Below the pieces are notes generated by a model, which was not told where the DNA came from, ran no database searches, and worked only from the letters and a program-made list of their open reading frames with translations. Source: Setophaga petechia (lineage: Eukaryota > Chordata > Aves > Passeriformes > Parulidae). From it: a stretch of DNA of 64,000 nucleotides. How positions within the stretch are numbered: position 1 is the first letter of the stretch; the number at the start of each line of letters is the position of its first letter. Below are positions 1 through 8,542 of this stretch, one piece after another. The position numbers were made by a program, and so were the translations under genes. The stretch is from contig JANCRA010000039.1 of the NCBI GenBank assembly GCA_024362935.1, positions 6,883,040 to 6,947,039 on the forward strand. The letters run 5' to 3'.

Positions 1-1275
1 ATATCTCCCATTGACTTCTAGAGATTGCAGGCAGGTGTGCAGAGTGTTTTGCAAGAAGCCAAAGAAAGTTGTCTAAAATTCTTTCCATTCGAATAGTAAT
101 GTGCATGGAAAAGGCAGGAAGAGTGGAAAGGTACTGTTTTCTATCACTTTGCAAGCTGGGCACACAATCCCAGTGTTGTGCATCTATTAGCTTTGCAGTG
201 CACTGCAGTAACTGCCTGTGGTAACCTACATCTAAGCAAAAAGCTTTTTCACTATCTCTTACTAGGAGAAAATGTTCCTGCTCATTAAACAACTTCCATC
301 GTGCTGTACAGGTTGCAGAGAGGGCTGCAGAATGTTTTGCAGCAAGAAAAAGAAAGTTGTCTAAGACGCCTTCCTTTCAAGTATTAATGTGAAGGGAAAG
401 GCAAGAGAGTGGGAAAGTACTGTTTTCTATCACTTTGAGAGCTGCTAACACAATCCCAGTGCTGTGTACCAATTAACTTGTCACTGCACTGCAGTAAGTG
501 TTTCTTGTCACCTACATCTAAGCAAATAGCTTTATCACTATGTCTCGCAAGGAGAAAACCTTCCTGCTCACTAAACAACTTCCATCGTCTTGTAGATGTT
601 GCAGAGAGGGCTGCAGAGTTTTTTGACACAAGAAAAAGAAAGTTGTCTAAGACGCCTTCCTTTCAAGTATTAATGTGAAGGCAAAGGCAAGAGAGTGGGA
701 AAGTACTGTTTTCTAGCACTTTGCAAGCTGCTAACACAGTCCTAGTGCTGTGTAGCAATTAGCATTTCAGTGCACTGCAGTAAGTGTTTCTTGTCACCTA
801 CATCTAAGCAAATAGCTTTTTCACTATTTCTCGCAAGGAGAAAACCTTCCTGATCACTAAACAACTCCTATCGTGTTCTAGAAGTTGCACAGAGGGCTGC
901 AGTGTGTTCTGTAACAAGAAAAAGAAAGTTGTCTAAGACGCCTTCCTTTCAAGTATTAATGTGAAGGGAAAGGCAAGAGAGTGGAAAAGTACTGTTTTCT
1001 ATTACTTTGCAGGCTGCTAACACAATCGCAGTGCTGTGTAGCAGTAAGCTTTTCAATGCACTGCAGTAAGTGTTTCTTGTCACCTACATCTGAGGAAATA
1101 GCTTTTTCACTCTGTCTCTCAAGGAGAAAACCTTCCTGCTCACTAAACATCTCCTATCGTGTTCTAGAAGTTGCACAGATGGCTGCAGTGTGTTCTGTAA
1201 CAAGAAAAAGAAAGTTGTCTGAGACGCATTCCTTTCAAGTATTAATGTGAAGGGAAAGGCAAGAGAGTGGGAAAG

Positions 1276-1561
1276 TACTGTTTTCTAGCACTTTGCAAGC
1301 TGGGCACACAATCCCAGTGTTGTGCATCTATTAGCTTTGCAGTGCACTGCAGTAACTGCCTGTGGTAACCTACATCTAAGCAAAAAGCTTTTTCACTATC
1401 TCTTACTAGGAGAAAATGTTCCTGCTCATTAAACAACTTCCATCGTGCTGTACAGGTTGCAGAGAGGGCTGCAGAATGTTTTGCAGCAAGAAAAAGAAAG
1501 TTGTCTAAGACGCCTTCCTTTCAAGTATTAATGTGAAGGGAAAGGCAAGAGAGTGGGAAAG
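1276..1561 (+). repeat. Second D4-like monomer, unit 0
   Basis: It starts as an ordinary monomer (TCTAGCACTTTGC) and changes into D4 at AAGCTGGGCACAC, so the exchange point lies in the shared CTTTGCAAGCTG. It sits 1144 bp (four monomers) after D4. The preceding monomer ends with the unusual GTCTGAGACGCATTCC. Confidence 0.88.
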
Positions 1562-2133
1562 TACTGTTTTCTAGCACTTTGCAAGCTGCTAACACAATCC
1601 CAGTGCTGTGTACCAATTAACTTGTCACTGCACTGCAGTAAGTGTTTCTTGTCACCTACATCTAAGCAAATAGCTTTTTCACTATGTCTCGCAAGGAGAA
1701 AACCTTCCTGCTCACTAAACAACTTCCATCGTCTTGTAGATGTTGCAGAGAGGGCTGCAGAGTTTTTTGACACAAGAAAAAGAAAGTTGTCTAAGATGCC
1801 TTCCTTTCAAGTATTAATGTGAAGGCAAAGGCAAGAGAGTGGGAAAGTACTGTTTTCTAGCACTTTGCAAGCTGCTAACACAGTCCTAGTGCTGTGTAGC
1901 AATTAGCATTTCAGTGCACTGCAGTAAGTGTTTCTTGTCACCTACATCTAAGCAAATAGCTTTTTCACTATTTCTCGCAAGGAGAAAACCTTCCTGATCA
2001 CTAAACAACTCCTATCGTGTTCTAGAAGTTGCACAGAGGGCTGCAGTGTGTTCTGTAACAAGAAAAAGGAAGTTGTCTAAGACGCCTTCCTTTCAAGTAT
2101 TAATGTGAAGGGAAAGGCAAGAGAGTGGGAAAG

Positions 2134-2419
2134 TACTATTTTCTAGCACTTTGCAAGGTGCTAACACAATCGCAGTGCTGTGTAGCAGTTAGCTTTTCAG
2201 TGCACTGCAGTAAGTGTTTCTTGTCACCTACATCTAAGCAAATAGCTTTTTCACTATTTCTCGCAAGGAGAAAACCTTCCTGATCACTAAACAACTCCTA
2301 TCGTGTTCTAGAAGTTGCACAGAGGGCTGCAGTGTGTTCTGTAACAAGAAAAAGGAAGTTGTCTAAGACGCCTTCCTTTCAAGTATTAATGTGAAGGGTA
2401 AGGCAACAGAGTGGGAAAG
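2134..2419 (+). repeat. Mosaic monomer with conversion-like 3' half, unit 0
   Basis: The front (TACTATTTTCT, AAGGTGC, GTAGCAGTTAGC) matches the monomer at 11598 of unit 2. From TTTCTCGC (about 2257) through CTGATCACTAA, ACAACTCC and AAAAGGAAG it matches the preceding monomer at 1848. The next monomer is again the expected one. No length change accompanies the patch. Confidence 0.82.
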
Positions 2420-2705
2420 TACTGTTTTCAAGCACTTTGCAAGCTGCTAACACAATCCCAGTTCTGTGCAGCAATTAGCTTTTCAGAGCACTGCAGTAAG
2501 TGTTTCTTGTCACCTACATCTAAGCAAATAGCTTTTTCACTATGTCTCGCAAGGAGAAAACCTTCCTGCTCACTAAACAACTTCCATCGTGTTGTAGATG
2601 TTGCAGAGAGGGCTGCAGAGTTTTTTGACACAAGAATAAGAAAGTTGTCTAAGATGCCTTCCTTTCAAGTATTAATGTGAAGGGAAAGGCAAGAGAGTAG
2701 GAAAG

Positions 2706-2990
2706 TACTGTTTTCTAGCACTTTGCAAGCTGCTAACACAATCGCAGTGCTGTGTAGCAGTTAGCTTGTCAGTGCACGGCAGTAAGTGTTTCTTGATACC
2801 TACATCTGAGCAAATAGCTTTTTCTCTTTGTCTCGCAAGGGGAAAACGTTGCTGCTCACTAAACATCTCCTATCGTGTTCTAGAAGTTGCACAGAGGGCT
2901 GCAGTGTGTTCTCTTACAAAAAAAAAAAGTTGTCTAGGACGCCTTCCTTTCAAGTATTAATGTGAAGGGAAAGGCAAGAGAGTGGGAAAG
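2706..2990 (+). repeat. Poly-A-tagged 285-bp monomer, unit 0
   Basis: The usual ACAAGAAAAAGAAAG is replaced by ACAAAAAAAAAAAG, a run of 11 A, with one base fewer overall. It also has GAGTAGG upstream, TTTTCTCTTTG and CTAGGACGCC. It is a marker of class B ancestry. Confidence 0.88.
2730..2760 (+). other. Imperfect stem-loop in an ordinary monomer (exemplar)
   Basis: CTGCTAACACA (2730-2740) pairs with TGTGTAGCAG (2751-2760) with one bulged A and a 10-base loop. The same dyad is present in most ordinary monomers with GTAGCAG and is weakened in those with GTACCAATT. Confidence 0.6.
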
Positions 2991-3610
2991 TACTGTTTTC
3001 TAGCACTTTGCAGGCTGCTAACACAATCGCAGTGCTGTGTAGCAGTTAGCTTGTCAGTGCACGGCAGTAAGTGTTTCTTGATACCTACATCTGAGCAAAT
3101 AGCTTTTTCACTTTGTCTCGCAAGGGGAAAACGTTGCTGCTCACTAAACATCTCCTGTCGTGTTCTAGAAGTTGCACAGAGGGCTGCAGTGTGTTCTGTA
3201 ACAAGAAAAAGAACGTTGTCTAAGACGCCTTCCTTTCAAGTATTAATGTGAAGGGAAAGGCAAGAGAGTGGAAAAGTACTGTTTTCTACTACTTTGCAGG
3301 CTGCTAACACAATCGCAGTGCTGTGTAGCAGTAAGCTTTTCAGTGCACTGCAGTAAGTGTTTCTTGTCACCTACATCTGAGGAAATAGCTTTTTCACTCT
3401 GTCTCTCAAGGAGAAAACCTTCCTGCTCACTAAACATCTCCTATCGTGTTCTAGAAGTTGCACAGAGGACTGCAGTGTGTTTTGCAAAATGTAAAAGAAA
3501 GTTGTCTAAGACGCCTTCCTTTCAAGTATTAATGTGAGGGGAAAGGCAAGAGAGTGGGAAAGTACTGTTTTCTATCACTTTGAAAGCTGCTTACCCAATC
3601 CCAGTTTTGT

Positions 3611-3810
3611 GCCGCTTCGTAGTTCGCCGTTCAGAAGCTGCCGCAGTCTCTGTTTCCCGGAGAAGGGGAAGACGCTTCTTGGCGCGAAGAATCTGGTGTC
3701 GTTACGCCGATCGCGGCGTGCTCCGGAGAACAGCTACGGCCGACAGACACCCGGAAGCGGCGCTTAAAGGCACAGTGCTCCGTCTCCTGGTCTTTAGCGT
3801 CTCCTGCCGG
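3611..3810 (+). promoter_or_regulatory. CpG-island-like segment, copy 1
   Basis: By hand count this 200-bp stretch has 24 CpG and 62% GC, an observed/expected CpG near 1.25, against about 3 CpG in a 286-bp ordinary monomer. Its centre has no counterpart in other monomers. The left side still aligns to the ordinary monomer up to about GTTTC (3655) and homology resumes at CTACACCTTAGC (3811), so roughly 156 bp are extra. Visible motifs are an inverted repeat ACGCCG-ATCG-CGGCGT (3704-3719), an ETS-like CCGGAAGC (3751-3758) and CTTAAAGG (3763-3770). The undepleted CpG content suggests germline hypomethylation and possible promoter activity. This is inference. No TATA box or transcript evidence is visible. 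Confidence 0.75.
3704..3719 (+). other. GC-rich inverted repeat in the CpG segment (exemplar)
   Basis: ACGCCG and CGGCGT are perfect 6-bp arms around ATCG. It lies 141 bp after each 442-bp CpG monomer start (140 bp in the 441-bp form). The arms contain most of a dense CpG cluster. Confidence 0.65.
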
Positions 3811-4004
3811 CTACACCTTAGCAAAAAGCTTTTTCATTATGTCTCGCCAGGAGAAACTGTGTCTGTTCACAAAAAACCTCCCATCGTGCTCTAGAGGTTG
3901 CAGGCAGCTCTGCAGAGTGTTGTGCAACAAGAAAAAGTAACTTGTCCAAAAAAGCCATCAATTCGAATGTTCCTGGAAAGGGAAAATGCAGGAGAGCGGA
4001 TAGG

Positions 4005-4289
4005 TACTGTTTTCTACCAGTTTGCAAGCTGGACACACAATCCCAGTGTTATACTACGATTGACTTTGCAGTGCACTGTAATAATTGCCTATTGTTACTA
4101 CATCTAAGCCAATAGCGTTTGCATTATATCTCTTCAGGAGAAACTGTACCAGTTCAAAAAACAACTCTCATTTTTTCTAGAAGTTGCACGGAGGTGTGCA
4201 GAGTGTTTTGCAAGAAGCAAAAGAAAGTTGTCCAAAACTGCTGCCATTCGAATAGTAATGCGAATGGAAAAGGCAGGAGAGTGGAAAGG
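4005..4289 (+). repeat. Divergent monomer D1, 285 bp (exemplar)
   Basis: Recognised by GTTATACTACGATTGACTTTG, CAATAGCGTTTGC and a CTCATTTTTTCTAG run. It always follows the CpG monomer. The other copies start at 8737, 13469, 17915, 22647, 27379, 31825, 36558, 40719, 45166, 49327, 53774, 58220 and 62952. It differs from ordinary monomers at many positions but is nearly invariant between units. Confidence 0.9.
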
Positions 4290-4576
4290 TGCTATTTTCT
4301 ATCTGTTTGTAAGCTGCTTACACAATCCCAGAGTTGTGCAGCAATTAGTTTTTCAGTGCACTGTAGTAGGTGCCTCTCTTCACCTGCATCTAAGCAAATT
4401 GCTTTTTCCCCATGTCTCGCAAGGAGAAACTGAGCCAGTTCAGAAAACATCTCCCATCGAGTTCTAGAGATTGCAGGCAGGTGTGCAGAGTGTTTTGCAA
4501 GAAGCCAAAGAAAGTTGTCTAAAACGCCTTGCATTCAAATAGAAATGTGAATAGAAAAGGCAGGAGAAGGGAGAGG
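4290..4576 (+). repeat. Divergent monomer D2, 287 bp (exemplar)
   Basis: It begins TGCTATTTTCTATCTG, the only monomer whose TAC landmark is TGC. It carries CACTGTAGTAGGTGCC, CTTTTTCCCCATG and GAGCCAGTTCAG. It lies 285 bp after each D1 start and is copied once per unit. The copy at 27664 has ATCGACTTCTAG where the others read ATCGAGTTCTAG. Confidence 0.9.
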
Positions 4577-4863
4577 TACTGTTTTCTATCAATTTGCAAC
4601 CTGCTTAGACAATCTGCGTGTTGTGCAGCAATTAGCTTGCAGTGCACTGTAGTAGGTGCCTCTTTTCACCTATATCTAAGCAAATTGCTTTTTCCCCATG
4701 TCTTGCAAAGAGAAACTGAGCCAGTTCAGAAAATATCTCCCATTGACTTCTAGAGATTGCAGGCAGGTGTGCAGAGTGTTTTGCAAGAAGCCAAAGAAAG
4801 TTGTCTAAAATTCTTTCCATTCGAATAGTAATGTGCATGGAAAAGGCAGGAAGAGTGGAAAGG
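4577..4863 (+). repeat. Divergent monomer D3, 287 bp (exemplar)
   Basis: It is most similar to D2, sharing GTAGTAGGTGCC, CTTTTTCCCCATG and GAGCCAGTTCAG. It has CAACCTGCTTAGACAATCTG and ends with AAAATTCTTTCC. D2 and D3 probably arose by duplication of one ancestor. It occurs once per unit, 287 bp after D2. Confidence 0.9.
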
Positions 4864-4925
4864 TACTGTTTTCTATCACTTTGCAAGCTGGGCACACAAT
4901 CCCAGTGTTGTGCATCTATTAGCTT

Positions 4926-4939
4926 TGCAGTGCACTGCA
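4926..4939 (+). other. 14-bp perfect palindrome in D4 (exemplar)
   Basis: TGCAGTGCACTGCA equals its own reverse complement. It is at 62-75 bp after every D4 start, including 194-207 in unit 0. Ordinary monomers keep the inner 10 bp, CAGTGCACTG. Some class variants break it (CAGTGCACGG). Confidence 0.75.
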
Positions 4940-4969
4940 GTAACTGCCTGTGGTAACCTACATCTAAGC

Positions 4970-4981
4970 AAAAAGCTTTTT
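4970..4981 (+). other. AAAAAGCTTTTT 12-bp palindrome (exemplar)
   Basis: It is a perfect palindrome in D4, in the CpG monomer and in ordinary monomers with AAGCAAAAAGC. Many ordinary monomers have AAATAGCTTTTT, which breaks one pair. Confidence 0.7.
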
Positions 4982-5149
4982 CACTATCTCTTACTAGGAG
5001 AAAATGTTCCTGCTCATTAAACAACTTCCATCGTGCTGTACAGGTTGCAGAGAGGGCTGCAGAATGTTTTGCAGCAAGAAAAAGAAAGTTGTCTAAGACG
5101 CCTTCCTTTCAAGTATTAATGTGAAGGGAAAGGCAAGAGAGTGGGAAAG

Positions 5150-5435
5150 TACTGTTTTCTAGCACTTTGCAAGCTGCTAACACAGTCCCAGTGCTGTGTA
5201 GCAGTTAGCTGTTCAGTGCACTGCAGTAAGTGTTTCTTGTCACCTACATCTAAGCAAATAGCTTTTTCACTATGTCTCGCAAGGAGAAAACCTTCCTGCT
5301 CACTAAACAACTTCCATCGTGTTGTAGATGTTGCAGAGAGGGCTGCAGAGTTTTTTGACACAAGAAAAAGAAAGTTGTCTAAGACGCCTTCCTTTCAAGT
5401 ATTAATGTGAAGGGAAAGGCAAGAGAGTGGGAAAG
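5150..5435 (+). repeat. Ordinary 286-bp monomer (exemplar)
   Basis: Its landmarks in order are TACTGTTTTCTAGCAC, GCTGCTAACACA, the palindrome CAGTGCACTG (5214-5223), GTAAGTGTTTCTTGTCACC, CATCTAAGCAAATAGC, ATGTCTCGCAAGG, GGGCTGCAGAG, AAGAAAAAGAAAG, GTCTAAGAC and CAAGTATTAATGTG. It has three CpG (in CTCGCA, ATCGTG and GACGCC). 286 is not a multiple of three, so any reading frame shifts at each repeat, which argues against coding. The main variable positions are the GTGTAGCAG/TACCAATTAAC region and the segment from ACTAAACA to ACAAGAAA. Confidence 0.92.
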
Positions 5436-8343
5436 TACTGTTTTCTAGCACTTTGCAAGCTGCTAACACAGTCCTAGTGCTGTGTAGCAGTTAGCTGTTC
5501 AGTACACTACGGTAAGTGTTTCTTGTCACCTACATCTAAGCAAAAAGCTTTTTCACTATGTCTCGCAAGGAGAAAACCTTCCTGCTCACTAAACAACTTC
5601 CATCGTGTTGTAGATGTTGCAGGGAGGGCTGCAGAGTTTTTTGACACAAGAAAAAGAAAGTTGTCTAAGACGCCTTCCTTTCAAGTATTAATGTGAAGGG
5701 AAAGGCAAGAGAGTGGGAAAGTACTGTTTTCTAGCACTTTGCAGGCTGCTAACACAATCGCAGTGCTGTGTAGCAGTTAGCTTTTCAGTGCACTGCAGTA
5801 AGTGTTTCTTGTCACCTACATCTAAGCAAATAGCTTTTTCACTATTTCTCGCAAGGAGAAAACCTTCCTGATCACTAAACAACTTCCATTGTGTTGTAGA
5901 TGTTGCAGAGAGGGCTGCAGAGTTTTTTGACACAAGAAAAAGAAAGTTGTCTAAGATGCCTTCCTTTCAAGTATTAATGTGAAGGGAAAGGCAAGAGAGT
6001 GGGAAAGTACTGTTTTCTAGCACTTTGCAAGCTGCTAACACAATCCCAGTGCTGTGTAGCAGTTAGCTTGTCAGTGCACGGCAGTAAGTGTTTCTTGATA
6101 CCTACATCTGAGCAAATAGCTTTTTCACTTTGTCTCGCAAGGGGAAAACGTTGCTGCTCACTAAACAACTTCCATCGTGTTCTAGAAGTTGCACAGAGGG
6201 CTGCAGTGTGTTTTGCAAAATGTAAAAGAAAGTTGTCTAAGACGCCTTCCTTTCAAGTATTAATGTGAAGGGAAAGGCAAGAGAGTGGAAAAGTACTGTT
6301 TTCTATTACTTTGCAGGCTGCTAACACAATCTCAGTGCTGTGTAGCAGTAAGCTTTTCAGTGCACTGCAGTAAGTGTTTCTTGTCACCTACATCTGAGGA
6401 AATAGCTTTTTCACTCTGTCTCTCAAGGAGAAAACCTTCCTGCTCACTAAACATCTCCTATCGTGTTCTAGAAGTTGCACAGATGGCTGCAGTGTGTTCT
6501 GTAACAAGAAAAAGAAAGTTGTCTAAGACGCCTTCCTTTGAAGTATTAATGTGAAGGGAAAGGCAAGAGAGTGGGAAAGTACTGTTTTCTAGCGCTTTGC
6601 AACCTGCTAACAGAATCCCAGTGCTGTGTAGCAATTAGCTGTTCAGTGCACTGCAGTAAGTGTTTCTTGTCACCTACATCTAAGCAAAAAGCTTTTTCAC
6701 TATGTCTCGCAAGGAGAAAACCTTCCTGCTCACTAAACATTTCCTATCGTGTTTTAGAAGTTGCACAGAGGTCTGCAGTGTTTTTTGACACAAGAAAAAG
6801 AAAGTTGTCTAAGACGCCTTCCTTTCAAGTATTAATGTGAAGGGTAAGGCAAGAGAGTGGGAAAGTACTGTTTTCTAGCACTTTGCAAGCTGCTAACACA
6901 ATCCCAGTTCTGTGCAGCAATTAGCTTTTCAGTGCACTGCAGTGAGTGTTTCTTCTAACCTACATCTAAGCAAATAGCTTTTTCACTATGTCTCGCAAGG
7001 AGAAAACCTTCCTGCTCACTAAACAACTTCCATCGTGTTCTAGATGTTGCAGAGAGGGCTGCAGAGTTTTTTGACACAAGAAAAAGAAAGTTGTCTAAGA
7101 TGCCTTCCTTTCAAGTATTAATGTGAAGGGAAAGGCAAGAGAGTGGGAAAGTACTGTTTTCTAGCACTTTGCAAGCTGCTAACACAATCCCAGTGCTGTG
7201 TAGCAATTAGCTTGTCAGTGCACGGCACTAAGTGTTTCTTGATACCTACATCTGAGCAAATAGCTTTTTCACTTTCTCTCGCAAGGGGAAAACGTTGCTG
7301 CTCACTAAACAACTTCCATCGTGTTGTAGAAGTTGCACAGAGGGCTGCAGTGTGTTTTGCAAAATGTAAAAGAAAGTTGTCTAAGACGCCTTCCTTTCAA
7401 GTATTAATGTGAAGGGAAAGGCAAGAGAGTGGGAAAGTACTGTTTTCTAGCACTTTGCAAGCTGCTAACACAATCCCAGTTCTGTGTAGCAGTTAGCTTT
7501 TCAGTGCACTGCAGTAAGTGTTTCTTGTCACCTACATCTAAGCAAATAGCTTTTTCACTGTTTCTCGCAAGGAGAAAACCTTCCTGCTCACTAAACAACT
7601 TCCATCGTGTTGTAGATGTTGCAGTGAGGGCTGCAGAGTTTTTTGAGAAAAGAAAAAGAAAGTTGTCTAAGACGCCTTCCTTTCAAGTATTAATGTGAAG
7701 GGAAAGGCAAGAGAGTGGGAAAGTACTGTTTTCTAGCACTTTGCAAGCTGCTAACACAATCGCAGTGCTGTGTAGCAGTTAGCTGTTCAGTGCACTGCAG
7801 TAAGTGTTTCTTGTCACCTACATCTAAGCAAATAGCTTTTTCACTATGTCTCGCAAGGAGAAAACCTTCCTGCTCACTAAACATCTCCTATCGTGTTCTA
7901 GAAGATGCACAGAGGGCTGCAGTGTGTTCTGTAACAAGAAAAAGAAAGTTGTCTAAGACGCCTTCCTTTCAAGTATTAATGTGAAGGGAAAGGCAAGAGA
8001 GTGGAAAAGTACTGTTTTCTATTACTTTGCAGGCTGCTAACACAATCGCAGTGCTGTGTAGCAGTAAGCTTTTCAGTGCACTGCAGTAAGTGTTTCTTGT
8101 CACCTACATCTGAGGAAATAGCTTTTTCACTCTGTCTCTCAAGGAGAAAACCTTCCTGCTCACTAAACATCTCCTATCGTGTTCTAGAAGTTGCACAGAC
8201 GACTGCAGTGTGTTTTGCAAAATGTAAAAGAAAGTTGTCTAAGACGCCTTCCTTTCAAGTATTAATGTGAGGGGAAAGGGAAGAGAGTGGGAAAGTACTG
8301 TTTTCTATCACTTTGAAAGCTGCTTACCCAATCCCAGTTTTGT

Positions 8344-8542
8344 GCCGCTTCGTAGTTCGCCGTTCAGAAGCTGCCGCAGTCTCTGTTTCCCGGAGAAGGG
8401 AAGACGCTTCTTGGCGCGAAGAATCTGGTGTCGTTACGCCGATCGCGGCGTGCTCCGGAGAACAGCTACGGCCGACAGACACCCGGAAGCGGCGCTTAAA
8501 GGCACAGTGCTCCGTCTCCTGGTCTTTAGCGTCTCCTGCCGG
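8344..8542 (+). promoter_or_regulatory. CpG-island-like segment, copy 2 (one G deleted)
   Basis: Same as copy 1 except GAGAAGGGAAG in place of GAGAAGGGGAAG. Downstream in the same monomer it has AAAAAGTTAC where copy 1 has AAAAAGTAAC. Confidence 0.75.

Larger units (their letters stand above)
1..3562 (+). repeat. HOR unit 0, partial, class B
   Basis: The window opens inside a D3 monomer, whose tail is at 1-131. D4 starts at 132 and is followed by eleven ordinary monomers starting at 418, 704, 990, 1276, 1562, 1848, 2134, 2420, 2706, 2991 and 3277. Class B marks are the second D4-like monomer at 1276 and the poly-A monomer at 2706. The monomer at 2134 is a mosaic: its second half copies the preceding monomer rather than matching the same position in the unit at 8296. 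Confidence 0.93.
3563..4004 (+). repeat. CpG-bearing long monomer, 442 bp (exemplar)
   Basis: It begins like any monomer (TACTGTTTTCTATCACTTTG) and ends with AAAAAGTAACTTGTCC and TTCGAATG before D1. Relative to the ordinary 286-bp form it is 156 bp longer, and the excess is the centre of the GC-rich segment. The right-hand part (TTAGCAAAAAGCTTTTTC, TATGTCTCGCCAGG) aligns well with ordinary monomers. The simplest reading is an old insertion or capture of a foreign GC-rich sequence into one monomer, later spread with the HOR. Other copies start at each unit start given above. I found no flanking target duplication or terminal repeat. Confidence 0.88.
4864..5149 (+). repeat. Monomer D4, 286 bp (exemplar)
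   Basis: Recognised by AAGCTGGGCACACAATCC, GTGCATCTATTAG, a 14-bp perfect palindrome (4926-4939) and CTCTTACTAGGAG. It bridges the divergent trio and the ordinary block. The CpG monomer, D1-D3 and D4 together always total 1587 bp (1586 where the G is deleted). Class B units carry an additional D4-like monomer further downstream. Confidence 0.9.
3563..8295 (+). repeat. HOR unit 1, class A, 4733 bp
   Basis: Order is CpG monomer 3563-4004, D1 4005, D2 4290, D3 4577 and D4 4864, then eleven ordinary monomers starting at 5150 and every 286 bp to 8010. Class A marks are the first ordinary monomer with ACAGTCCCAGTG, the monomer at 5436 with AGTACACTACGG, the monomer at 6866 with TTCTAACC, and the final pair at 7724 and 8010, the first with GAAGATGC. 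There is no second D4 and no poly-A monomer. It serves as the reference unit for class A. Confidence 0.94.

Noticed and set aside
2913..2923. A11 run as a retroelement 3' tail
   Set aside because: It lies inside an otherwise collinear monomer that is 1 bp shorter than usual, with no inserted sequence or target duplication.
3611..3810. GC-rich segment as part of an rRNA or other structural RNA gene
   Set aside because: No recognisable 5S, 18S or 28S motif, and only one short hairpin. The flanks are ordinary satellite.
3961..3977. Possible CENP-B box (ATTCGAATGTTCCTGGA)
   Set aside because: The essential pattern TTCG....A..CGGG is broken at the A and in CGGG. No better match was found by eye on either strand.
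3580..4002. Longer open frames through the GC-rich segment, up to 140 codons in copies 2, 6 and 14
   Set aside because: The length depends on a one-base G deletion that fuses frames. High GC simply removes stop codons. No recognisable protein family.
4247..4252. TTCGAA in D1-D3 as a Pol III B box or tRNA-derived SINE relic
   Set aside because: The flanks do not fit GGTTCGANNCC, and no A box or tRNA-like fold is visible upstream.
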